Below are positions 21,166-33,933 of a stretch of DNA of 64,000 bases, piece by piece. The translations under genes and the position numbers were made by a program. Under the pieces are notes generated by a model. That model ran no database searches and was not told the origin of the DNA. It was given only the letters and a program-made list of their open reading frames with translations. This DNA is from Zizania palustris (lineage: Eukaryota > Streptophyta > Magnoliopsida > Poales > Poaceae), in the NCBI GenBank assembly GCA_019279435.1, contig JAAALK010000082.1, forward strand, positions 14,214,594-14,278,593. The letters run 5' to 3'. Within the stretch, counting starts at the first letter, position 1, and each line of letters opens with the position of its first letter.

Positions 21166-24100
21166 TGTGGGATCGGAATGGCGACTAGAGGGGGGTGAAT
21201 AGGTGCCTCGACACTTTCTTCTAAAGTGATGGCCTAATCAAATCACCCAACGCTCCTCTAAAATCACGTCTCAATTCAAACAGTATGAATGTTGAGCTCA
21301 AACACAGTCAAAAACTCAAAAATAGCTTTGACTCAAGTTCCTAGACAACACCTATATCAAATCACTCATACAAACGATCAATTCGAGTTTATAGAAATGA
21401 ATCAGCTCAATTCAAATCACTCACAATCGAGATTCAATCACTTCTGAATTTTTCGGATGGTGAATAGTAAAGGTAAAATCAGCAAAGCTAATTTGATAAA
21501 CTTTGTTTCAATTTGCAAGTTTCATTCTCTATCTTGTTTCAATGCAGCATACAAAGAATCACAACTTGCCAATCTAGCAGAAATCAGAAGAGTTAAACAG
21601 AAAAACTACAAATCCAGACTTTGTGTGAAGTATTCTGGTTTTTCTGTCAATGAACAGTATTGGTATTTTTAATAGCATGCATATTTTACTTTTAGTTCAA
21701 TTAGCAGGTTTCAATATGCAATTCTCAATTTCAAATAGATTCAAAACAACACACAGCTATTTAAAACCTGACAGCCTAGCTGAAGTCAGAATTTTCAGTA
21801 ATTAGTACAAGAATTCGAGAACACTTGAAAAGAGCTTGAAACAGCAAAACTGTGATTCATCCGACAACAGAAGCAATACTTCAACAGAACAGCTCTAGCA
21901 GTTATACTTAGCAACCAAAACAGATTACACCTAGTGATTCAGAACAGAAAATACTACTTCAAATCTATTCACAATGCTTGGAACAGAATACTCAACAAAG
22001 GATCAATGAATTCAGAAACCTGATGAAAACTTTAAACTTGTCGGACAGTGAATAGTAGAATAGAATTCAGTAAAAATGAGCACTCAAGAATTGTTTCACT
22101 TTAAGCAAAACCATGAACATAACTTTGATGAAACCTGTGCTGAAACCAAACTGAAATACCCAGAGCAAAACTATTTACCAATCAGATTTCATTGCAAGAA
22201 TTGCAATCAGGCACAACACGCTATTACAGACCAGGATAAAAATTTTCAGAATACCTAAACCAAAAATTCACATCAACTAACTGAACAGAATTCTATCTTC
22301 AGACTCCAGCTCAAAAATCATTTTCAGACCAGATTGTATTGATTCAATAGCACCCAGAAAACAGCATCCTGAAAACTGAAGTGAAAAACCCTGTTCTTCA
22401 AAACAGCTCAGGTACTTATGAAGTTCTAAACCTCATCCAGGAATTTCAGTGCTAGAGACAAGTCATGAGAGTATTCAATCTTCAAAACCAATCTCAAACA
22501 ACATATGAAATAGACTGAAATTGATTCACTCACTAAGATTCAATGACTGACAATCTGAACACAGAATTGACTATAGCCATTGCAAACAAATCAGAGAAAT
22601 AACCCTCAAAACAGAACCAGTCCTTCTCAGCAAAAACTTTTCAAACAAATTCAGGCACATTTAAAATCAGATGAACACTTGCTTTGATTTAGCTATTCGT
22701 ACCAAAAAAGATGTACTGAACTATCATGAACGAGACTAGACTCTAATCCAATCAGAACATACAAAGGCATCAAAACATTTTAATACATCAATATGCAAGC
22801 ACTAATCAGATTAATTTCAGACTTGAAACATATTCTGAACACTGTTCATGATACGGTTTGTTTCAAGAGAATAAAGTTCCTAGTTCTGAATTTAAGTAAT
22901 CCAAAATGCTGATCAACAATTAAACTCTACAATAGATGCAACAGATCAGAGCTAACATTAAGACTTAAATAGAGCTTATCACATCACATGAATACTCAAT
23001 TCAAAATGTCTCATACATCCAAAACATAGATCAGTTCTGAACCATATTATAAGTGAGTAATCAGACAATTCAGAGATCAAGTTGTGAGAAATATCTGAAG
23101 AATAGACTCAACTCATAACCTTGGAGAGAAAACATGATCATCTAATAAGATCTAATCATGAACAGATAAACATGTATGTGCTAGACATTTGATCAAACAC
23201 CTAAAAATGACTTTCAGCACTAACAGAGGAAAGCAGTTCTACCAGAAAACAGAACCAGATGTGTTACATGGATTTAGCAAAAGAAATACACAGACTATCA
23301 GAAACTTGATCTAAATTTCGAAAATGGAACATTCAAAACTTCTGCAACAGATCATGTATAGACATTCACATCGAGTTATGTAGAAAAATTGCAAGAAAAC
23401 AGGATCTCAAAATCGCATTCAGCAAGATGAATACCTCTGGCGCTAGGAACATTTCGCTGTAGCAGATATTTGTGGGCAGCGCTGTAGCAGTTCAAACACT
23501 GGAGAAAACCTTGCTTCTGGACGGTGAACAGAAGCTATGGCAAAACTTAGCGCCAACTGTTCCTTGTCATGCGATGCAACTCGTAAGATAGAAATCGGAT
23601 GAACAACATTCACAAGAAAAACTCCATTTGAGTTCTGGCTTTTTTGGAAAGTTCGTCTCCTATCTCTTGGTTCGGCCAGCACACACCCAGGGATATTTAT
23701 CCCACCAACTCCACCTTCTAGAAGGCAATTTTACAACCAGCCTCTAGAAAGACCCAAAATACAAAACTGAAAATAAAACTGAAAAATACCCTTTCACACT
23801 AGACCTCTCTTTAAAATATTTTCAGAATATATATATTTCAAAAATACTCTAAAAAGTACACACTAAGACACTAAAAAAATTTAAACTAACACATGACTCA
23901 ATTTTATTGAATTAGTAAAAACGATAAACGTTTCGACGGTTTTCAGCAAAAACCGACAAAGCCTTTTCAGCTCTTCGACTCGTGACACCGCTTCGCGACT
24001 CTGAGCGCCAGCAAGCCACTTCCGCTCTCGATCCCCTCGAGCCACGTGAATGCTTGTCCTGGTCTCCCTTTCACGAACATGGTCGACACGCCGTTGCAGT

Positions 24101-24417
24101 CATCCGTCCGTCCGAGTCTCGCTCTGTCTCTTCGTGCACTCTTGAGAACTTCTCCAACTTCGCCCGACCTCACTGATCCTCGGCATAAAGCTCCCCGCTC
24201 GACCCTCGATCACCCGCCGTTGACAGTCTGTCAGCATCTCCACCCTGCACAAACAAGACAAGCCAAAACAAGAATGCGATGCACTACCAAAACCCTCGAC
24301 AGCCACACCTTCACTTCACATTGAAACCCTCGATGCACTCCACAAACTCTCGACCACTCATTCGCTCATCCTTGTCAATCACTCATCATCCAGACCGAAA
24401 CCACCCTTGGTTTCTCA
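21166..24417 (-). repeat. 5' LTR of D (about 3.25 kb)
   Basis: It starts TGTGGGATCGG and ends GGTTTCTCA; the minus-strand start TGAGAAACCAAGGG is shared with the A/B LTRs. About 21200-23400 is A/T-rich, with many ATTCAGAAC and TTCAAATC-like phrases and no credible ORF. 23970-24417 is richer in GC. A TATA-like palindrome GGGATATTTATCCC spans 23690-23703. The U5 end keeps the CCCCCTCTAGTCGCCATTCC block shared with the other Sirevirus LTRs here. The 3' LTR is absent, so only termini and primer site support the boundaries. Confidence 0.7.
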
Positions 24418-25032
24418 ATGCACCTTGACTTCTGAGACTTCCGTCGGGTGAACCTTCGAGTGCCTCCATCCGGAGCACACTTCGAACACCTTGCCTCATT
24501 GCTGAGGACTTTGTCCACCATACTCCGAAGTCACTCCTTTCAGAGTACCCTTCGAAGTGCCTCGCCTCTGAGGACTTCATCTTGGGGTACCTTCAGCTGG
24601 AGCCACGCTCCGCACTCTCTGCCTTCACTTGGCATACCTTAACCCGAGGACCGACCTCGACCCTTCGCAGCCTTCGTGACCGAGCTCCCCGCTTGCTTGT
24701 CATCAAGCCTCCCGCTTGACCCAGGTTCACTTGCCGCGAACCGTCAGTCGCCTCCGAAGTCACCTGCACACCACAGACAAACAGACAAGTGTATCTAGTA
24801 TCCCAGAGACCTCTTTGAGTAAACAACCTCCGGTACACACTCCGATGTACCACCCAAAGTACCGAACCATTCGGTACACCCAGATCATCGTGTACTGTCG
24901 GACCCCTCCGGTAGTCACACTCCGCTGCAACCGAACCAACCGAATTCTTTTCGGGGGTACTCCTTCGAAACCAGATGATAAAATGTATCAATCACTCATC
25001 ACAGACTCCGAAACCAACCCTTGGTTTCTCAC
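24418..25032 (-). repeat. Fragment of an A/B-family copia LTR
   Basis: The segment is collinear with about 28990-29634 of the A LTR and ends at GGTTTCTCA, the LTR terminus, next to G2 integrase sequence. Its left part is cut by D. It therefore represents an LTR that inserted into G2 and was itself invaded by D. It is more diverged than the other copies. Confidence 0.75.
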
Positions 25033-25520
25033 AGAGTTTGGGGAATGCGGAATCTGTGTATAATGTGCTTCAAGATGAAATCAATTATCTCGTTGTGAGT
25101 CATGTTTTTGAGCGGAACGGCCTCAGCTCACTTGGTGAAGTAATCTGTTTCCATCAACTCGAACCGATGCCCTTTTGACGATGGAGGATGAATTTGGCCG
25201 ATGAAGTCTAAGCTCCAACCTCAGAACGGCCATGGTTTGATAATAGGATTAAGCATCGATGCAGGTGCTAGCTGAATATTACCAAACTTTTGACAAGCTT
25301 CACACCCTCTATAGTACTTAAAACAGTCCTCAGTCATAGTCGGCCAATAAAAACCCGCCCTTTTGAGCATCCAACTCATTTTTGGGGCCGACTGAGGAGT
25401 ACCGCAAAGCCCTTCATGGACTTCACCTACAGCGACTCTAGCTTGATCGGAGTCCAAACACTTCAAAAGTACTCCATCGATAGTCCGGCGATAAAACACA
25501 TCGTCAAGCAAAACAAATTT
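25033..25520 (-). pseudogene. Integrase N-terminal part of G2
   Basis: The frame 25511-25221 gives VHEGLCG and CEACQKFG (zinc-binding His/Cys pairs) after the linker FYRRTIDGVLLKCLD. Downstream, past a stop at about 25218, the first catalytic Asp is in SLDFIGQIHP. The sequence ends at 25033 near the position equivalent to KHIIH of G, so the second Asp and the Glu are missing. Confidence 0.8.
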
Positions 25521-25755
25521 GAACGCCTGTCGCCGAACCTTTCGATCTTAAATATTGAACGATTGGGATCCTCCAATCGTCCTTACTGATCAAAGGAGCA
25601 ATGGAAAAATTCCCATTAGGATTGGCCTCTAGATTTTCCATTTGGACCTACCCCTCGAGTGCTAAACCCTCCTGACCACAGTCGGTCGGACCGGCCATGT
25701 TGGCCCGGTTCGACCGGCTATTGCCGGACAGCTGACATGGGTTACTCTGACCGGC

Positions 25756-26830
25756 CTAACATGGCCAGTTGGACCGGGAATGCAAGGGCGGTCTGACCGT
25801 GCTTACGAGGCTGGTTAGACCGATGTTAGTACTCTCAGATGATACATTGTCTCCAAGCATCGACTTTTCTCGTGTGCAGAATTTACCTTTCCTAATTTGA
25901 TAGCCTAATGCTTGTTGAGCCAAGTCATTTGCATGTGAGTTGGCTTCTCTAGATACATGAGTAATCTCAAAATCATCAAAGGTGGCGATTAGTTCTAGAC
26001 ACTTGTCCAAGTAGCTATTTAATAGACCATTAAAACATTGAGAAAGTTTAGCTACTTGTTGCACAACTAGTAAGGAATCACCATATGCACGAACATATTT
26101 CACACCCATAGAATTTAACAATTCAAGACCTAACAATAGGGCTTCATATTCGGCTTGATTATTAGTTGAGTGAAATTCTAGACGGGTCGAGGTCTCAAAG
26201 CGCATACCACTCGGTGATACGAGGACCACTGCAACACCTTGGCCATTTTTACAAGCCGAACCATCAAAATAAAGTTTCCATGGTGATACCTCAATTAAAT
26301 CGACTTCGTTACTCCAATTGACATCTACATGGTGATCCACTATAAAGTTAGCAATGATTTGGCCTTTCATAGCTCTCAACGGTTTGTAAGCCAAATCGTA
26401 TTCTATCAATGCATACGCCCATTTGCCAATTATACCACTTAGAATTGGCTTTTGCAGCATGTATTTTATGACATTGGTTTGGCAAGTGATGACACATGTG
26501 CTAGGGAGAAGATAGTGACGATATTTGGTACATGCATAATAAAGCGATAAACATAGATGCTCCACAGACACGTACCTTGTCTCGGTATCCAGAAGTTGAC
26601 GACTCAAGAAGGTGATGATGTACTCCTTTCCTTCAATGTCTTGAGTCAACATGACTCCAATCACACTCTCCTCCGCAGTCATATAAAGCCAAAACGGAAT
26701 CCCGGCCTTCAGCGCCCTTACTACTGGTGGCGTCGATAAGCACTCTTTGATTCTCTTAAAGGCGCGTTGCTGACTTGCCCCCAAGTGAACTCGACTTCAT
26801 TTTTTAGCCGGAGTATCGGGATGAAAGCAT
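25756..26830 (-). pseudogene. Dual RNase H of G2
   Basis: A 342-codon frame (26784-25756) covers the first RNase H (TPPVVRALKAGIPFWLYM, VIGVMLTQDIEGKEYI) and the archaeal-type second one with all four acidic positions readable: LYFDGSACKNGQG, NNQAEYEALLLGLELL, AYGDSLLVVQQV and SHANDLAQQALGY. Two consecutive RNase H domains are a mark of the Tat lineage. The domain would degrade the RNA strand during reverse transcription. The frame runs past the domain into non-conserved Tat linker sequence. Confidence 0.85.
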
Positions 26831-27668
26831 CAATTTTTCCAGACAAGTTAGATATAAAGCGTCACAAATAATTAACCTTGCCTAGCAGTTTCTACACATC
26901 TTTCTTACATGCTGGCGCTAAACATCCTCTATTTTTCTCAAACCTCTTAGGATTGATTTCAATGCCTCTTTCATGGATCATGAATCCTAAGAACTTGCCC
27001 GCCAACACGCCAAAAGCACACTCGAGTGGGTTCATTTTTAAGCCATACTGGCGCATTCTTTCGAAAGGACTCTCAAATTGGCTAGATGGTTCCCCATAGC
27101 ATTTGATTTGACCACAACATCATCTATATAAACTTCTAACATGACTCCTAGCAAGTCATGAAAGATTAAGTTCATGGCACGTTGGTATGTGGTGCCAGCA
27201 TTCTTTAAACCAAACGTCATTACTACCCACTCAAACAAGGCAACAAAACCAAGGCAGTGAAAGGCCATTCTAAAAACGTCCTCTTCGACCATAAAGATTT
27301 GATTATAACCAGCGTTGCCATCAAGAAAACTTAGTACCTTGTGTCCCGAGGCATCGTTGATCAACATGTCGGCTATTGGCTTGGGATACTCGTCTTTCGG
27401 AGTGGCTTTGTTCAAATCCCTGAAGTCGATGCAGATGCGGATCTTGCCACTCTCCTTCTCGACAGGCACGATGTTAGCGACCCATTCCGCGTACCTGCAT
27501 GGCCTAATAAAACCTGACGCTAATAGACATTCAACTTCCTCTTTAACTCAGTAATAGATGGCCGAATTGAAGCGGCGGGGTGGCTGTTTATAAGGCCTAA
27601 AACCGGGTTTGATGGGAAGCTGATACTCAACAAGATCTCGGCTTAATCCGGGCATCTCGCTATAGTCC
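26831..27668 (-). pseudogene. Reverse transcriptase of G2
   Basis: RT motifs in order: PVEKESGKIRICIDFRDLN, YNQIFMVEEDVFRMAF, TFGLKNAGTTYQRAMN and the catalytic VYIDDVVVKS (frame 27469-27038). The upstream part (GFRPYKQPPRRFNS) is crossed by a stop near 27549. A frame change after about 27050 separates the thumb/connection part. Copia A entered just upstream (27669), with TSD AGTCC. Confidence 0.85.
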
Positions 27669-29634
27669 TGTTGGACCGGAAATGGCGACCAGAGGGGGGG
27701 TGAATGGGAGCTTTTAAAAAACCTGGGCTAAAAATAGTCTTCTGTTTTAATTCAGTCTACTGCGGAACAGGCTTCGAACACACCCTTCGATGTTCAGGTT
27801 CGGAGGTATTTGATGGCTCCGAACGTAGGCTTCGCAAGGAGTAAAAGTCCGAAGTCAAGCAGACTTCGCTCCACCCACAACCCCGAAAACAACTCTGCTA
27901 AGTCAGTGCAGGCTCCGCACACAGGGTGCTTTGAGTAGGCTTCGCACTTCACCCTTCGCAAGAGTGGACTACCCTCTGAGGACTTCGACCTAATACTTAG
28001 CAACAGCAACTGGTGCTGGGCTTCGTACTGCGAAGGTCTAAACGCACACTATGTGGACTTCGCTAAGGGCTCCGACACGAGAAGCAAAACGGGCTTCGAT
28101 CAGAGCTTCGCTAGTAAGTAGCGAGGTCTAGCCTCCTGTTACACAGAGCGAACGCACACTGAAAAGCACACTTCGCACAAGACACACACTTTGCCTAGAC
28201 AGGCTTCGGTGCACTACTACTAGCGAGGTATGCAAACAAGCTCAAGCAGAAAAATGAACACAGAAGCAGGGCTTCGCTGCTTGAACAAGGAACACAATAA
28301 ATGAACTCAGGATGAATACAATGTGTGGTGGCTAGTACAGGAGCTCAACAGTAAATGCTCAAAGTTTTAAATGTTACCTACCCAGCCCCCATATTTATAG
28401 CCACAATTCACCCAAGTGAATTGACTACTTTACCCCTAGGGTTTACATTGGTTTTGTCTCTACAGAACAGAGGGGTACAAAAGGTAGTCAACTTTATTCT
28501 GGAGGCTTCTCTGTCAGCTTTGCAGAGGGGACAACGTCAGCTTTTTGCAGAGCAGACACTGTCAGCCTTTACAGTCTTTGACTTTCCTGAAGCCCCCCTT
28601 CACACGCGAGGGGTGCGGTAGCTTCGGTGAGAAGCCTTGAGCCTGACGGCCTTCGCTTCACCGAAGGTAGCCGAAGCCGTCAAAGCCCTTGGGCCTTCAC
28701 ACCACCACCTCCGGAGTGGACCAGCACGGCTTCGCAGCTACTCCCAGCTCAAACTCCGTCAGTCCGTGTACCGAAGCCATGCATGGCCTAAGTACCACAA
28801 GTCAACCTTACTCCGGAGCTAGCCTCGCTCCAAAGCCTGCTTCACTCCGAAGCCCCACCTTCGGAGTACCACCCTTCGAAGTCCCTCCTTCGTCCAAGGC
28901 CTCCGCATGAAGCATTCCATGAGCACTTCGTCGCAGTGTCTCTCCCCGAGCACACTCCTCGACGAGCCTCACCCGGACCATGCCTTCGATGCACCTCGAC
29001 TTCTGAGACCTTCGTCGGGTACCTTCGAGTGTCTACCTTCGGAGCACACCTCGAACACCTTGCCTCTGCTGAGGACTTGATCCACCATACTCCGAAGTCA
29101 CCCCATCCGGAGTACCCTTCGAAGTGCCTCGTCTCCGAGGACTTTGTCTCGGAGTACCTTCACCCGGAGCCACGCTCCGCACTTACTGCCTTCTCCTGGT
29201 GCACCTCGACCCGAGGTCCGACCTAGACCCCTTCGCAGCCACCGTGACGGAGCTCCCCGCTCCCTTGGCATCAAGCCTCACGCTTGACCCAGGTTCACCT
29301 GCTACGAACCGTTCGTCGCCTTCGAAGTCCCCTGAGCACCACAGACAAACAGACAAGTGTATCTAGTACTCCGGAGACCTCTCCGGGTTAGCAACCTTCG
29401 GCACACACTCCGGTGTACCGCCCAAAGTACTGAGACCTTCGGTACAAACCCAGTCATCGTGTACTGTCGGACCCCTCCAACAGGCACACTCCGCTGCAAC
29501 AGCTACAGCAACCAAGTCCACCGAACCCTTCGGTGAAACCACCTCCGAACCCCTTCGGAGGTACCCCTTCGAACCAGAGGTTAAACACAGTCAATCACTC
29601 ATCACAGACTCCGAAACCAACCCTTGGTTTCTCA
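27669..29634 (-). repeat. 3' LTR of A (1966 bp)
   Basis: It starts TGTTGGACCGG and ends GGTTTCTCA. A minus-strand TATAAATA is at 28392-28399. It is about 20 bases shorter than the 5' LTR and lacks the block present at 59573-59600, between CGAAGGTAGC and CGAAGCCGTC. Confidence 0.9.
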
Positions 29635-30765
29635 ATCTCCCCCTTGATGAGTGCATTGACAACCAAATTCAAATTCAAGAAAATTTGAAGAATTTCAGCA
29701 CACAAGTGACCATAAAAACTCAGAAACGAGCCAAATCATGTCACTTGACATAAGAATTTTCCTCCCCCTTTTCAACAGAGTAAAAGTCCTTCGGCAAATC
29801 TCCCCTTTTTCAAGATAAAAACTCCCCCTGAGTTACTTTTCCCTCTTTGCAACAGAGAACTCAAATTTCTCCCCCTTTGGCGATGCAAGCATCAAGGAGC
29901 ATTCAAAAGATGCATAGCTTCAAAATGGACAGCGTTGCAAAGACATATGACGCAAAAATATGCCAATATTAATACCAATTTTTCATGTGCTCAGATCAAT
30001 TTAACATTATCTAAAAACATGATGACTGCATGTGATTTTAGCAGTTTGAAATAAAAGCATCACCACTCAATCAAGGTAACTAGACAAGTGAAAGTAAGGA
30101 CTGCGCAAAGCTAGTCAATTTCTACTCTAGACAGACAAGTCTAGTTCAAGTGGAGCATTTAAAAGCGAACTTGATGATCAGATGAATTTTGTTGTTCTTT
30201 TTATAATGCCAGGGGTTATTTGTTTGTCCACCTTATACTTTCCAATCAGGTCAAGCCTAGGCAGAAAGCCATCAGAAGCTTAAGGCAATGATTTTGGCAG
30301 ACACTACACTATTCCAGTTCAGACCAATGTGCAATGGTAAGCAGTCTAGAATAGAGTAGTGCGACAAAACAAACCCACCTGGATCTTTTACTTTGAAGCA
30401 TGCAAATCATGGATTTTTGGAATTGTGATTAAGTGAACAAATTGTTTAGCTCTTTATGAATATCCATGAAGATGTAGAACAATTTTTCAAGTTGCAATGT
30501 TTAGCATCCAAAGAAAAGTGTCTTGATATCAAGCAGATAAAAGATAGCTAAAACAATCCTTCCTACACATGCTAGATACAAGATTAAGCAGTGAGCATGA
30601 TTTGAGTGTGAAAAGAAAACATCATGCACATTAATGTTTCAGAAGAATTAAAAAGAGCTGAGCTGACATGATTCATGAATTATAATCAGGCATATAAGTG
30701 CAACAAATGTAAATGCAATTTCACACATGATGAGCATATGCAAGATAATTAAAATCAGCTCCCCC
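29635..30765 (-). other. 3' noncoding region of A with multiple polypurine tracts
   Basis: No ORF of note. At least six C-rich runs (CTCCCCC type; purine tracts on the minus strand) lie at about 29637, 29763, 29802, 29822, 29868 and 30761. The one touching the LTR is the expected plus-strand primer. Several such tracts before the 3' LTR are a known Sirevirus feature. The rest is A/T-rich and shares text with B 53894-55068. Confidence 0.7.
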
Positions 30766-33700
30766 TCATAAAATTCCGTAAGGATGACAAATACCAAGTT
30801 CCCCACGTAAATAGGCAAATCGAGAAGCATCGAGGGGTTTTGTGAAAATATCGGCTAGCTGGTGTTGGGTATCAACATATTGAAGTTCAATATCACCCTT
30901 CTCATTATGATCTCTGAGAAAATGATATCGCACATCAATGTGTTTGGTTCTGGAGTGCTGAACCGGGTTGTTTGCAATACAAATAGCACTAGTGTTATCA
31001 CAGAAAAGTGGAACACTCTTATAATCTAACCCGAAATCCCGCAAAGTGGAAACCATCCACAAAATCTGAGAGCAACAGCTAGCAGCAGCAACATATTCGG
31101 CCTCAGCCGTCGATTGTGCAACACTAGACTGTTTGCGGGAAGACCAGCAAACCAGTGATGTACCCAGAAAATGACAAGTACCAGAGGTACTCTTCCTATC
31201 AATCCTACACCCAGCAAAATCCGCATCGGAATATCCTCGAAGACATAAAGATGAAGACGCTGAATACCATATGCCAAATTCAAGGGTATGTTTGAGATAC
31301 CTTAGGATGCGCTTTACCGCTTGGCGGTGTGAAGCTCGTGGTGAAGCCTGAAAATGAGAGCACAGACACACTGTGAAGTGTATGTCCGGCCTCGTAGTGG
31401 TCAAGTAGAGGAGGGAGCCGATCATGCTTCGGAACTCCTTCTGATCTACGGCTTCTCCATCTTCGTCAGGATCCAATGCTACAGATGTAGCCATTGGAGT
31501 GGCGAGAGGCTTCGCATCGGCCATGTCGAATTTCTTGAGCAGGTCCTTGGTGTACTTCGTCTGGTGGACGAAGGTACCTTGTTTGCTTTGCTTGATTTGC
31601 AAACCAAGGAAAAATGTAAGTTCGCCCATCATGGACATCTCGAAGTCCCTGCTCATGGTATCTGCAAACTCGGCAACCAAAGCACGAGAAGAGCCACCAA
31701 AGATGATATCATCCACATAAATCTGAACTAGGAGGAAATCTTTGCCATGCTTGAGAGTAAAAAGGGTTTTATCAACAGAGCCCATCAAATACCTCCGCTC
31801 AAGCAGAAAAGACTTAAGTCTATCATACCAAGCCCGAGGGGCCTGCTTGAGTCCATAAAGAGCCTTATGAAGTTTAAGGACTTTATGTGGGTACTTGGGG
31901 TTTTCAAAACCAGGGGGTTGTTTTACATAAACATCTTCACCTATGAAGCCATTAAGAAAAGCACTTTTGACATCCATTTGATAGAGTTTGAATCCCCGGG
32001 ATGTCGCAAAGGCAAGCAAAATTCTAATGGCCTCAAGGCGAGCAACAGGTGCAAAAGTTTCAGTAAAATCAATCCCTTCTAGTTGAGAATAACCCTGAGC
32101 CACAAGTCTAGCCTTGTTTCTAATTATAGTCCCATCCTCCCCTTGTTTGTTTTTGAAAATCCATTTTGTTCCAATGAAATGAACATTTGGTGGAGGATCA
32201 ACTAAAGTCCAGACTTGGTTTCTCTCAAAATTTTCAAGTTCTTCATGCATGGCATTGATCCAACTAGAATCAGAAAGTGCATGACTGACATCTAAGGGCT
32301 CGAAAGAAGCAACAAAAGCAGAATTAGTGAAATGAACATGAGAACATGTTACCCTTTGATCAAGCTCACCAATGATCTGCTCTGGAGGGTGCATCCTTTG
32401 AACATGATGTGGAGCCTCGCGGCGGGATGCAGTCTCCCCCTCAACTTGTGCGTTGGAGTGGTCCAAGTTAACCGATGTCGAGGCAGTTGCTTCGGGACCT
32501 TGTGCCGAAGTGGTCGAAGCGGGGTTAGCTTCGGGGGTTGATGTTGAGGGTAGTAGGGGTTCATCCTCGAAATCTCCGGTATCTTCTTCTTCGAAGATGG
32601 CCTGTTCCATGTCGTGTTCATTTTCCTGTTCAAGAGCAGAACTAATAGAGGGGTTCGATTCATCAAAAGTCACATCACATGACTCGATGACTGTGTTAGT
32701 TTCCAAATTATAAACACGGTAAGAATGACCATGTGTAGTGTAACCCAAAAAGATCCCGTCAGAAGAACGCGACTCAAATTTATCCAAATTACCACGTTTT
32801 AGGATAAAGCAACGACAGCCAAAAACTCAAAGATGAGTAACCTTGGGCTGTCTCCCAAAACGTAGCTTATAAGATGTCAAATTCAAGATTGAGCGCAAGA
32901 AGATTCAGTTTGAGATGTAACATGCAGTGTTCATGGCCTCAGCCCAGAATTTTCTAGGACTCCTATGCTCATCGAGCATCATCCTAGCCATCTCAACCGA
33001 AGTGCGGTTTTTCCTCTCAACGACACCGTTCTATTGAGGAACCCGCGGAGCAGAGAATTGATGTTCTATGCCATGCTCCATGCAAAAGTCAACAAAGAGA
33101 CTGTTTTTGAACTCAGTGCCATTATCACTCCGAATGAATTTTAATGCACTAGGGAGTTCAGTGAAAAGTCTCAAAGCCAAGCTCCGAAAGTGTGAAAACA
33201 CTTCATCCTTGCTGGCAAGAAAGAAGACCCAAGAGTAGCGAGAGAAATCATCGACAATAACTAATACATACCACTTGCCGCCTAAAGAACTAACCCGAGA
33301 AGGACCTACAGTGTCCATGTGAAGAAGTTCTCCGGGTTGTTCAGTCATCACTGTGGTGACTGGCGAATGCGAAGCAGCAATCATTTTTCCATGTCGACAA
33401 GGAGCGCAAACTAAATTCTTCTCAAACTTGAGCTTGGGCAATCCTCGGATTAGACCTAGGGCACTCAGACGAGCGAGCAACTCAAAGCTCTTATGCCCTA
33501 GTCTCCAATGACACTTCCACAGCTCAGAAGTAGAATGTGCAACAAGACAATGAGAAGAACTAGATGACTCAGAAAAATCAGCTCCAAAAACTCTCCCAAC
33601 TCTAAAGATCTTACAAACCACAACGCCATCAGAATTGAGTACTTGCGAAGTATCGCGATGGAATCGCACTTCGAAGCCCTCATCAAGCAACTGAGATACA

Positions 33701-33930
33701 GACAACAAATTGTATCCCAGGTTTTCAACCAAAGCAACATCTTTGAGAGTGAAATTCGAGTTAATTCTTACCATACCTTTACCTTTCACTCTACTCCTTC
33801 GATTGTTGCCGAAGGTGATATGTTCCCTTTGCTTGGTTGTGGTGAGGCTGGAGAGCCATGCTGCATCTCCGGTCATATGGCGCGAACAACCGGAGTCCAT
33901 GATCCACGTGCCCTCCAAGGCTCGGTCTAT
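30766..33930 (-). pseudogene. pol: Copia pol of A: protease, integrase, RT, RNase H
   Basis: In order on the minus strand: protease motif WIMDSGCSRHMTGD; integrase with zinc region WRLGHKSFELL...CAPCRHGKM, Asp in HMDTVGPSRV and Asp in IRSDNGTEF; then TAG near 33031 just before the Glu motif NGVVERKNR, and more stops between 33030 and 32788. The final frame 32787-30766 (673 codons) is open and holds RT with QIYVDDIIFGG and RNase H with Asp/Glu positions SDADFAG, AEAEYVA, CDNTSAI and QLADIFTKPL. The visible nonsense changes fit C-to-T mutation when compared with B. It follows gag after one in-frame TAG. Confidence 0.88.
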
Positions 33931-33933
33931 TGC

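Larger units (their letters stand above)
19873..24417 (-). mobile_element. Sirevirus-type copia element D, 5' LTR and partial gag
   Basis: On the minus strand it shows a 3.25-kb 5' LTR, an initiator-Met primer site and the first ~250 codons of gag. The rest of gag, pol and the 3' LTR are missing: the sequence stops exactly at the terminus of the G LTR at 19872/19873. The right LTR end abuts a piece of A/B-type LTR at 24418, so D inserted into that LTR; the expected duplication would be ATGCA (24418-24422). Confidence 0.75.

Noticed and set aside
21200..23900. A/T-rich block as a matrix-attachment or centromeric repeat
   Set aside because: It is bounded by LTR termini and a primer site, and its start recurs at 60943; it is simply the body of the D LTR.
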